This document shows, piece by piece, positions 56,471 to 64,000 of a stretch of DNA of 64,000 nt (within the stretch, counting starts at the first letter, position 1; each line of letters opens with the position of its first letter). Origin of the DNA: an uncultured Lachnospiraceae bacterium (GTDB lineage: Bacteria; Bacillota; Clostridia; Lachnospirales; Lachnospiraceae); contig CATLCV010000002.1 of NCBI GenBank assembly GCA_949893755.1, forward strand, positions 1 to 64,000, written 5' to 3'. A model generated the notes under the pieces. The model was given only the letters and a program-made list of their open reading frames with translations, did not search any database and had not been told where the DNA came from. The position numbers and the translations under genes are program-made.

Positions 56471-57616
56471 TCACGCGATGACCAGCGATACCAGATAGAA
56501 CGGCGCCGCGTTCTCCGCCCCGTCGTCCAGGATCTCCAGCTCGATGCTGTGCATCCCCTCGTCTCCGTGATGGAGGATCGGTTCCAGATAAAGGCAGTCG
56601 CCCCAGTCCTCCTCAAAATTCCCATCCAGGATCCGGGACTCCCCGTCATTTTCATCCAGGATCAGCTTCGCCCGCAGCGCGGGCTTTGAGACGGACTTTC
56701 GATACTGAACGGCAATACAGGAGGCCGTGACTTCAAATCGGAGCCTGTCCCCTGCCCGTTTCCCGATCCATCCGTTTTTAAATAAATCGAGATGGCCTGT
56801 TTTTTCCTCCGTATCCGCCCGGAAGCCTGTAAGCTCCGGCGAGATCTCACGGATGGTCAGCCGCCTGGCAGATTCATACGCATTTCTCGTCATAGGAGGC
56901 GGAAGCTGCCCGCCTGTCCCATGCAGAGCTGTTCCGTGCGCAGCCGTCCTGGGCGCGGCTTCTTCCTGCGGCTCAGAATCCTTTCCATCCGCTTCCTTCA
57001 TGCTTTTCAAAACCTGCCGGAAAAAGGAGATGATCTCCTCCGCCACCAGCTCATGCCCCAGGTCATTGGGATGAAGCGCGTCTCCGGTCAGCTCCTCCAT
57101 GGCATATTCTCCCGCCTGCACCTTCTGATAAAGGGTGTCCTTCATGCTCACATGCGGCACACGATACCAGTCAGCCGCCGCGTTGTGGTACTGCTGGGCA
57201 TTTTCCCCGGTATTGTAAAAAACATTGTTCAGTACGAGCACCGCCGGCTTCGACTTCCAGCCCAGGATCCTCCGCAGGACCCCTTCGTATGTCTCCTGAA
57301 AAAATTCATTTCCCTCATCATTTACACTGAAATCAATGACCGCCAGATCCGGCTGGTACATCAGCAGATCCGGCGTCAGCCTGGATACGCCGAAGTGGGA
57401 GGTGGTCCCGCCGATCCCCGCATTGACATAATGAAATACCGCCTTGGGAAATGTCTGCTTCCACCATGCAAATACGCGGTATGCGTATGTTTTTTCATGC
57501 ACCGTGGCAGCGCATCCCTGCGTGATCGAGCCTCCGAAAAAAGCGATCGTCAATTCCCCGCCTTCCCCGGCTCTGCGCATACACTCCCTGATCCTTGTTA
57601 AGTCTATCCTTCCCAT
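56471..57616 (-). CDS. SGNH acetylesterase with C-terminal beta-sandwich (CE17-like)
   Basis: ELTIAFFGGSITQGCAATVHEKTYAYRVFAWWKQTFP; DFSVNDEGNEF; DALHPNDLGHELVA. Confidence 0.8.
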   Translation of the reverse strand: MGRIDLTRIRECMRRAGEGGELTIAFFGGSITQGCAATVHEKTYAYRVFAWWKQTFPKAVFHYVNAGIGGTTSHFGVSRLTPDLLMYQPDLAVIDFSVNDEGNEFFQETYEGVLRRILGWKSKPAVLVLNNVFYNTGENAQQYHNAAADWYRVPHVSMKDTLYQKVQAGEYAMEELTGDALHPNDLGHELVAEEIISFFRQVLKSMKEADGKDSEPQEEAAPRTAAHGTALHGTGGQLPPPMTRNAYESARRLTIREISPELTGFRADTEEKTGHLDLFKNGWIGKRAGDRLRFEVTASCIAVQYRKSVSKPALRAKLILDENDGESRILDGNFEEDWGDCLYLEPILHHGDEGMHSIELEILDDGAENAAPFYLVSLVIA

Positions 57617-58659
57617 ATGCTGCTCCATCCCTCTGTTTCCTGAATATATGCGGCAAGCTCCTCCGCCATTTCCTCCGCTTCCGGTATCCGCAGGTGTCCC
57701 GGCGTTCCTCTTCCGTTGCGCCGGAAAAGATACTGCGTTACCTTCTCGTCTCCCAACTGTTCCACCGCCTGGCCGACGGCCCGGTCCCATGCCGGGTCAT
57801 GGTTCAAGAGCGTGGTGCAGCAGATGATCCGCGCGTCCGGATAGGTTTCCCGGAGTTTCCTGAGAAATCCCTTATAACGCTGCCGCCATGTCCGGGCTTT
57901 TTCCCCGTCATAATCTTCCTTCATATAGTCCTCCGGGTGGCTGTCGTTCTGCCCCAGCGCCACGATCACAACCTGCGGGGTATATCGGGAAAAATCCCAT
58001 CCCTGTATGCCGCTCAGCTCCGGATGATAACAGATCTTGTCCCACGCGGTCTCCATCCCGATAAGATCCGGGGCGTGGAACCACCCGGTCCCGTCCAGCA
58101 GGGCCATGCCGCCCTGGGCAATGTCGTGGATCTGCGCATTGAGCCTTCTGGCGGTCATCCATGCGTAGGAATACCAGCTGTTGGAATACTCCCCGTTGTG
58201 CTCCGGATCCTCTTTTCCCACATAGTCCACTGCCTCCGAGACCTCCCCGGCGGACACCGAATCCCCGTAAACCTCCATCTTCCTCTCCGGCTTTTCGGGC
58301 GGATCCAGAAGCCGGGCGCCGTCCTCCAGTTCAAACCCCAGGAAACGCAGCTGGTGGCAGGCGTCCTGCCGTTTGAAAAGCAGCAGCTCATGCTCCTGCT
58401 TCTCTTTCTGCCGTACTTCAAGCTCCAGCACCGCGCTCCCATCCGCCGGAAGCGCAAGCGCGGTCTGGGCGCCGTCCAGGATGCATCCGAGGGCGTTGTC
58501 CCAGTACGCGCTTTTATTTTTCACATATATCTTCAGCGAATTTCCGGTGAAACGCATCCCCACCGAAGTACAGGGAAACACAAACACCGGCTCCTCCGGA
58601 TTGCTCCAGTCGATCCTTCCGCAGTAAGATAATTTTTCATGATCCGATTTGATCCTCAT
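57604..58659 (-). CDS. SGNH acetylesterase with N-terminal jelly roll (CE2-like)
   Basis: VFVFPCTSVGMRFTGNSLKIYVKNKSAYWDNALGCILDG; KMEVYGDSVSAGE; IVALGQNDSHPEDY. Confidence 0.85.
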   Translation of the reverse strand: MRIKSDHEKLSYCGRIDWSNPEEPVFVFPCTSVGMRFTGNSLKIYVKNKSAYWDNALGCILDGAQTALALPADGSAVLELEVRQKEKQEHELLLFKRQDACHQLRFLGFELEDGARLLDPPEKPERKMEVYGDSVSAGEVSEAVDYVGKEDPEHNGEYSNSWYSYAWMTARRLNAQIHDIAQGGMALLDGTGWFHAPDLIGMETAWDKICYHPELSGIQGWDFSRYTPQVVIVALGQNDSHPEDYMKEDYDGEKARTWRQRYKGFLRKLRETYPDARIICCTTLLNHDPAWDRAVGQAVEQLGDEKVTQYLFRRNGRGTPGHLRIPEAEEMAEELAAYIQETEGWSSIWEG

Positions 58660-58716
58660 CCTTCTTTCCCCCTGTTCCTTTCGGAATGATGCCGAGCGGC
58701 GGACCGCCGCACAGTA

Positions 58717-59325
58717 TCATTCCTGAATTTTTTGAAAGATCCGCGTCAGCATCAGGCTGTTGATCCTCACGATACAGGAAAAGCCCGCGACGCAGAAAAA
58801 CGGCATTGCGATCCTTGTATAAAATTCCCCGGCCGCGACGCACAGCGCCGGAATGCTGTTCAGCGCAGCCATGGCCGCCGTAGCCGGAAGATTGCGGAAT
58901 GCCAGAGCCAGCGCGTTCGTCAGTGTATGCCGGATGCTGTTTTGAAATCTTGCCTGGAGGGGAAATGCATAGCTGATCGTGAAGCCCCACAGCGCCGTCA
59001 GGATCCCGATCCCGATATTCAACGCCTTCCCAAGATTTTTGCCGTAGAGGATATCAAACAGCAGGATCCCGCCTGTTACCAGAAAAAGCAGCCACAGCAC
59101 CGTGCTCTGCTTCCATTCCTCCCTGCATGCCTGAAAAAATTCCCTGGCCGCGTACCGGCTCTCCCCCCGCGCCCGGCGGAGGGCCACTTTGTACATTGCC
59201 GTCAGGGACATTCCGATCGTAAGGACCGGAAGGGATGTGAGGACAAACAGGACATTCAATATCATCCAGTCCCCGATATTTCCCATAAAATCAAAAAATG
59301 GGTGCTCAATGGAAAGTTTTTTCAC
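58717..59325 (-). CDS. DUF624/YesL-like membrane protein
   Basis: FDFMGNIGDWMILNVLFVLTSLPVLTIGMSLTAMYKVALRRARGE. Confidence 0.88.
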   Translation of the reverse strand: MKKLSIEHPFFDFMGNIGDWMILNVLFVLTSLPVLTIGMSLTAMYKVALRRARGESRYAAREFFQACREEWKQSTVLWLLFLVTGGILLFDILYGKNLGKALNIGIGILTALWGFTISYAFPLQARFQNSIRHTLTNALALAFRNLPATAAMAALNSIPALCVAAGEFYTRIAMPFFCVAGFSCIVRINSLMLTRIFQKIQE

Positions 59326-59374
59326 GTTCCTTCCTCCGTAAATGTCTCGAAGCCTTCCGTCGGTTCCCTCCGCC

Positions 59375-60547
59375 TTACGCTTCTCCCAGCAGTTCCAGGT
59401 TCCGGCGGATCAGCCCGCATCTCTGCTTCACGCAGTCCGCCGACCGCAGCGGGTCCTTGGGTGTGGCAAACAGGTATTCCTCCAGCCGGTCGATGGTGGT
59501 GGTCGCCACGTGCATCCGGGTGTCGCAGGAAGCATAGTAGATATACACCTCCCCATTGACCCTTGCCACAGCGCCGTTGGTAAATACGACGTTGGACACA
59601 TCCCCCACCCGTTCCTGTCCCAGCGGAACGAGAAAGACGCCGGAGGGCTCCGCGATGACCTTCGAAGGATCGCTCAAGTCCGTCCCGAACGCATACAGGA
59701 CGTAGCGCAGCCCTGCCGCCGTATTCCGGACGCCGTGGGCAATATGGATCCAGCATTTCTTTCCCCGGATGGGCGGCGCTCCGGCCCCGTTCTTGGACTC
59801 TGTCAATGTGTGGTAGATCCTTCTGCTGATGATCCGTTCCTCATCGATCACCGCATGCTCGATATCCTCACACAGCCCGAATCCGATGCCCCCGCCGCTT
59901 CCGGTCTCGATGAAGCCGTCCATGGGGCGGGTGTAAAAGGCATATTTTCCGTCCACAAATTCCGGATGGAGCGCCACATTGCGCTGCTGGGGGGACTGCA
60001 GAGTTTTCAGGTTGTCCAGCCGTTCCCAGATTTTTAAATCCCTGGTCCGGACGATCCCTGCCGCTGCCACTGCCGCAGACAGGTCCGGATCCTCAGGATC
60101 CTTGCTTTCCGAGCAGAACAGGCCGTAGATCCAGCCGTCCTCATGCCGGGTCAGCCGCATGTCGTAGACATTGGTCTCCTCCGGACAGGTATCCGGCAGG
60201 ACCACCGGCTCATCCCAGAACCGGAACCCGTCGGTCCCCGTCTCGCTTTCCGCCACCGCGAAAAAGGATTTTCTGTCATTTCCCTCCACCCGCACGACCA
60301 GATAATATTTCCCGTCCATGTAAATGGCGCCGGAATTCATCACCGCGTTGATGCCCAGCCGTTCCATAAAATACGGGTTGGTTTTTTCATCCAGGTCATA
60401 CCGCCAGTGGACCGGAGCAAACTCCCTGGTCAGCACCGGATACTCGTATCTCTCATAAATGCCGTTGTAAAAGCTGCTTTTCTGGTTTTTTCTGGAAACC
60501 AGCCTGTCTACCTTTGCCTGTTCGATATAATATTGCTTATGAACCAT
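59375..60547 (-). CDS. GH130 glycoside phosphorylase (mannosyl-glucose phosphorylase-like, GH130_1)
   Basis: [20 protein letters not shown]...[45 protein letters not shown]. Confidence 0.88.
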   Translation of the reverse strand: MVHKQYYIEQAKVDRLVSRKNQKSSFYNGIYERYEYPVLTREFAPVHWRYDLDEKTNPYFMERLGINAVMNSGAIYMDGKYYLVVRVEGNDRKSFFAVAESETGTDGFRFWDEPVVLPDTCPEETNVYDMRLTRHEDGWIYGLFCSESKDPEDPDLSAAVAAAGIVRTRDLKIWERLDNLKTLQSPQQRNVALHPEFVDGKYAFYTRPMDGFIETGSGGGIGFGLCEDIEHAVIDEERIISRRIYHTLTESKNGAGAPPIRGKKCWIHIAHGVRNTAAGLRYVLYAFGTDLSDPSKVIAEPSGVFLVPLGQERVGDVSNVVFTNGAVARVNGEVYIYYASCDTRMHVATTTIDRLEEYLFATPKDPLRSADCVKQRCGLIRRNLELLGEA

Positions 60548-60587
60548 GTCTGCATTGCCTCCTTATTTTTGCGGGACAGCCCCATTT

Positions 60588-61787
60588 TCAACAGCCGCCC
60601 AGCCGCCTCATGACCTCCAGGCACATCCGTCCGTTATGGTACGGGCATTTCCAGGGATCCACGATGGGCTTTTCGATGGGATTGCGGTCCTTGTCCAGTC
60701 CGGCAAACCACTCCGAGCCAGGCCGTTTGTCAATCAGATGCTCCCGGATATAGCCCCAGATATCCTCTGCCGCCGCCAGATATTCCTGTTTCTCCGGATG
60801 CTTCTGATATCCGTTTAAAAATCCCACCACAGCCTCCGCCTGCACCCACCAGACCCGTGTGGTATCCACCACGCCGTTCTCCGCTTCATTGACCAGGGAA
60901 TGGTCTGTATAAGCCCGGCGGAAAATATGTTCCGTAATGGCCTCCGTGATCGGCGCCAGCCGCTCCGTACAGACCGCGTCGTCCAGGATCTCCAGTCCCC
61001 GGTCCGCAAGCCATGCAGTCTCGATGTCATGGCCGTAGGAATACAGGTCGATCAGCGGATTCCAGAACCGGTCGAAGAAGACCTCCTGCCGCCCCAGTCC
61101 GGGATTGTAGATCTTGTCTGCCATAATGTCCAGCATCTCCCGAAGCCGGTCCGCAATGTCTCCGTCCTTCGTCACCCGGTAAAATTCCGTATACGCCTCG
61201 AATACGTGAAGCAGAGTGTTCATGGTTTTTTCCGCCATCACGCCGTTTTCGGAGAGCTTGTCATTCTCCGCGGGGCAAAAGTCCCGGGTAAACGCTTCCC
61301 GGTAGCCGTTTGCGGCCCCGCAGCCGTCCTTACAGTTTTCCTCCACTGTCCGGTACAGGCCGCGGGCGATCTCCAATGCCCCTTCCTCTCCGGACGCGTC
61401 ATAGTAGGAGGACAGCGCATAGATGGCAAATGCCTGGTTATAGGTATGCTTCGTGTCGTCCTCCGGCTGTCCCTTGTGATCCAGCGACCAGTAGACGCCG
61501 CCGTATTCCCGGTCCAGGCAGCGGTCCCGCAGAAAGCGGAAGGCGTGCCCGGCGCTTTCCAGGAGGCTCTCCTCCCCCAATGCCAGATATGCATTGGAGA
61601 AGAACCAGAGGATCCGGCTGTTCAGGATGCATCCCTTCACCGCCTTTTTATCCAGCTTAAGGTCGTATCCCAGATAACCGTAGAAGCCTCCGTTTTCCCG
61701 GTCCGCCATGCCCTGCCAGAAGGGAATGATGTGTTCCGTCAGATGCTGTCTTACTTCTGTTTTCAGTCTGCTTTTACCTGATTCCAA
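60588..61787 (-). CDS. AGE-family epimerase (cellobiose/mannobiose 2-epimerase-like); start uncertain (non-ATG)
   Basis: HLTEHIIPFWQGMADRENGGFYGYLGYDLKLDKKAVKGCILNSRILWFFSNAY...EYGGVYWSLDHKG. Confidence 0.88.
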   Translation of the reverse strand: MESGKSRLKTEVRQHLTEHIIPFWQGMADRENGGFYGYLGYDLKLDKKAVKGCILNSRILWFFSNAYLALGEESLLESAGHAFRFLRDRCLDREYGGVYWSLDHKGQPEDDTKHTYNQAFAIYALSSYYDASGEEGALEIARGLYRTVEENCKDGCGAANGYREAFTRDFCPAENDKLSENGVMAEKTMNTLLHVFEAYTEFYRVTKDGDIADRLREMLDIMADKIYNPGLGRQEVFFDRFWNPLIDLYSYGHDIETAWLADRGLEILDDAVCTERLAPITEAITEHIFRRAYTDHSLVNEAENGVVDTTRVWWVQAEAVVGFLNGYQKHPEKQEYLAAAEDIWGYIREHLIDKRPGSEWFAGLDKDRNPIEKPIVDPWKCPYHNGRMCLEVMRRLGGC

Positions 61788-62799
61788 TCTCTGTATCCTC
61801 CTGGGAAACCGCGCTGTGTTCCCTGATATAAGCCAATATTTCCTCCGCCCTGGTAAACGCGAGCCCCACATAAGTGTCGGCGGCTCCGTAATAGATCGCG
61901 ATCCTTCCGCTTGCGGCGTCATGGATGGTCGCGCAGGGGAAGGTCACATTGGGCACGAACCCGCGTTCCTCATACCACTCCTCCGGTGTCAGCAGGAACG
62001 TATCGCAGCGGTATTTCACGATCGACGGCTCATCCAGATCCAGGACCGCGCCGCCGATGCTGTATACATAGCCGTTGCAGGTCCCGGTCACGCCATGGTA
62101 GAACAGCAGCCACCCTTCGCTGGTCTCGATGGGCGCCGCGCCGCCGCCGATCTTCACATTCTGCCACCATTCCTTTCCTTTTCCCATCACATGACGGTGC
62201 CTGCCCCAGTACTCCATGTCGCTGCTCTCCGAAAGGAAGATGTCCCCGAAGGGCGTATGCCCGCTGTCGCTTGGGCGGGACAGCATCAGGAACTTCCCGT
62301 TCACCTTTCGCGGGAACAGCACCGCGTTTCTGTTAAATGGAAGAAACGGGTTTTCGATCCGGGTAAATGTCTTGAAATCCTGTGTCTTCGCCACTCCGAT
62401 GGATGCCCCGTAAAAGTCCTGGCACCAGATGATGTAATAGGTATCCTCCACCTTCACCAGCCTGGGGTCGTAGGCATATCTGGGCATAAATTCCTTTCCC
62501 GCTTCGTCCTGAAAACGGATCTTTTCCTTTTCAAAATCCCAGTGAATGCCGTCCCTGCTCCATCCGAGATAGATATACGGGATCCCGTTGGTCTGCTCCC
62601 CCCGGAATACGCCGATAAATTCTCCGTTGTACGGCATGACCGCACTGTTAAATATCCTTGCGACGCCATCTGCCGGGTTGCGCCCGATGATGGGGTTCTC
62701 ACTGTATCTCCATACCGGCATCCGCTCCCTGCCGTCCTTCGGCCTGTCCTGCCAGGGCATATTCGGCACCGCCGCCCCGATGATCTTTACCTCGCTCAT
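61774..62799 (-). CDS. GH130 beta-1,4-mannooligosaccharide phosphorylase-like (GH130_2)
   Basis: PVWRYSENPIIGRNPADGVARIFNSAVMPYNGEFIGVFRGEQTNGIPYIYLGWSRDGIHWDF. Confidence 0.9.
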   Translation of the reverse strand: MSEVKIIGAAVPNMPWQDRPKDGRERMPVWRYSENPIIGRNPADGVARIFNSAVMPYNGEFIGVFRGEQTNGIPYIYLGWSRDGIHWDFEKEKIRFQDEAGKEFMPRYAYDPRLVKVEDTYYIIWCQDFYGASIGVAKTQDFKTFTRIENPFLPFNRNAVLFPRKVNGKFLMLSRPSDSGHTPFGDIFLSESSDMEYWGRHRHVMGKGKEWWQNVKIGGGAAPIETSEGWLLFYHGVTGTCNGYVYSIGGAVLDLDEPSIVKYRCDTFLLTPEEWYEERGFVPNVTFPCATIHDAASGRIAIYYGAADTYVGLAFTRAEEILAYIREHSAVSQEDTEIGIR

Positions 62800-62912
62800 A
62801 GTTTTCCTCCATAATTCATAATATACTGTCGGTTATGCGTTACTGTTCCTGCGGTGCCGTGCGCCTGCCGCACGGCATCCGTCCATGACAGCGGCAGCCC
62901 TGCCGCTCCGTC

Positions 62913-63758
62913 TTAACCCTTCACGGCTCCCGCTGCCAGTCCGCCGTAGATCTGCTTCTGGCAGAGGATAAATACGATCAGCGCCGGGATCATCGTAATG
63001 ATCACGCCCGCACAGATGTAGTTGTACTGATTTCCCAAAGGCCCTGTAAATTTAAACAGCGATGTAGCCACCGTCACCAGCCGGTTTTTATCCTGCAGAT
63101 ACAGATTTGCTGTATAGTATTCGTTGTACACTCCGACGCCTTTGAGGATCATCACTGTTACGATCGCCGGTTTCAGCAGAGGGAACAGGATCCGGAAAAA
63201 TACGCCGAAGTAGGTGCACCCGTCCATGATGGCCGATTCATCCAGGGAATCCGGTATATTTTCGAAAAACTGGATGAAGATATAGATGGAAATGATATCC
63301 GTCCCGCACATCATGATGATATATCCAGGTAAAAAGTTGATCCATCCCAGGCTGTACATGATCTGGTACACGGATACCTGCATGGCGATGCCGGGAAGCA
63401 GCGACGCGAACAGGAACATATTGCGGATCAGCCCGTTTCCCCTGAATTTGAAGCGGCTCAGCACATAGGCCAGCATGGAACCGGTCAGGATCGACCCGGT
63501 CAGCACGCAGACCAGGATGATGAAGGAATTCCGGAAGGCAACCCCCATGTTTGCCTGCTTCCATGCCTGGATGAAGTTATCAAAATAGGTCCAGCTCTGG
63601 GGCAGCGTCATGACATTTGTGGAAGCGTATTCCTCCGGCGTCTTAAATGCCGTGATGACACAGACGACGATGGGAAGCACGGATATAAACGCTCCGAAGA
63701 TCAATGTAATATATTTTAAAACTGAGAGTACGTTTCTTTTTATCTTTGCTTTTGACAT
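62913..63758 (-). CDS. Carbohydrate ABC transporter permease (MalG-type)
   Basis: FGAFISVLPIVVCVITAFKTPEEY...NSFIILVCVLTGSILTGSMLAYVLSRFKF...DESAIMDGCTYFGVFFRILFPLLKPAIVTV (EAA loop). Confidence 0.95.
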   Translation of the reverse strand: MSKAKIKRNVLSVLKYITLIFGAFISVLPIVVCVITAFKTPEEYASTNVMTLPQSWTYFDNFIQAWKQANMGVAFRNSFIILVCVLTGSILTGSMLAYVLSRFKFRGNGLIRNMFLFASLLPGIAMQVSVYQIMYSLGWINFLPGYIIMMCGTDIISIYIFIQFFENIPDSLDESAIMDGCTYFGVFFRILFPLLKPAIVTVMILKGVGVYNEYYTANLYLQDKNRLVTVATSLFKFTGPLGNQYNYICAGVIITMIPALIVFILCQKQIYGGLAAGAVKG

Positions 63759-64000
63759 TACCGTGCACCTCCTCTTGCTTCCGCTTCCAGACGTTTCTTA
63801 CGCTTTCTGACCTCCCGGATCGGCTCTGCCTCTCCCACGCCGAAGTAGTATCTTTCAATCCCCTTCTGGATCAGCGTGGCGATCATGATCAGCCCCAGCA
63901 GAACCACCGCCATGGCGGACGCCAGTCCCACCTTCTGGCTTTCATGGGCCAGCCGGTTCATGATGACGAAGTAGGTTCCTGTTCCGAAATCACCGCCGGT
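63758..64000 (-). CDS. Sugar ABC transporter permease, C-terminal part only (runs off right edge)
   Basis: TGGDFGTGTYFVIMNRLAHESQKVGLASAMAVVLLGLIMIATLIQKGIERYYF; open to window end. Confidence 0.8.
   Translation of the reverse strand, partial: TGGDFGTGTYFVIMNRLAHESQKVGLASAMAVVLLGLIMIATLIQKGIERYYFGVGEAEPIREVRKRKKRLEAEARGGAR

Noticed and set aside
1-64000. tRNA or rRNA genes as island anchors
   Set aside because: No cloverleaf or rRNA-like sequence was recognised by reading; tRNAscan-SE/Infernal would be needed to exclude them formally.

Overview
The window reads as a Clostridia/Lachnospiraceae-type chromosome segment; taxonomy is inferred from gene content only. There are four broad zones. 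(1) About 1-25.8 kb: a sensor/lipoprotein pair, scattered regulators and enzymes, an agr-like LytTR/GHKL two-component pair next to an OatA-like acyltransferase and a VPQTG-anchored Cna-B surface protein, two tandem radical SAM paralogs, and a TetR/MFS unit. (2) About 25.9-46.8 kb: a more AT-rich accessory/defence island. It holds a reverse transcriptase-nitrilase fusion (DRT1/UG1-like), a methyltransferase plus PLD-SF2 helicase pair, a 1518-aa nuclease-STAND NTPase, two PemK/MazF-like genes each followed by shared short RNA-like repeats and a terminator, a likely structured ncRNA, and decayed genes (YhcG/DUF1016, RhuM, ORF6N, family A DNA polymerase, XRE, hydrolase, transposase-like). (3) About 46.9-51.2 kb: rlmD (with an in-frame 3x42-bp minisatellite), a YhaM-like exoribonuclease, and an HtrA-like protein that appears to have lost its whole catalytic triad. 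(4) About 51.4-64 kb: a beta-mannan utilisation cluster (ManA-ROK fusion, GH1, phosphosugar mutase, two SGNH esterases, DUF624, two GH130, AGE epimerase, ABC permeases). The strongest candidates for follow-up are the PemK-like gene/repeat-RNA modules (25.9, 27.4 and 40.9 kb), the DRT1 cassette bounded by 41-bp direct repeats, and the ncRNA at 35.18-35.36 kb. All identifications come from reading sequence and recalled family motifs; no database search was run.
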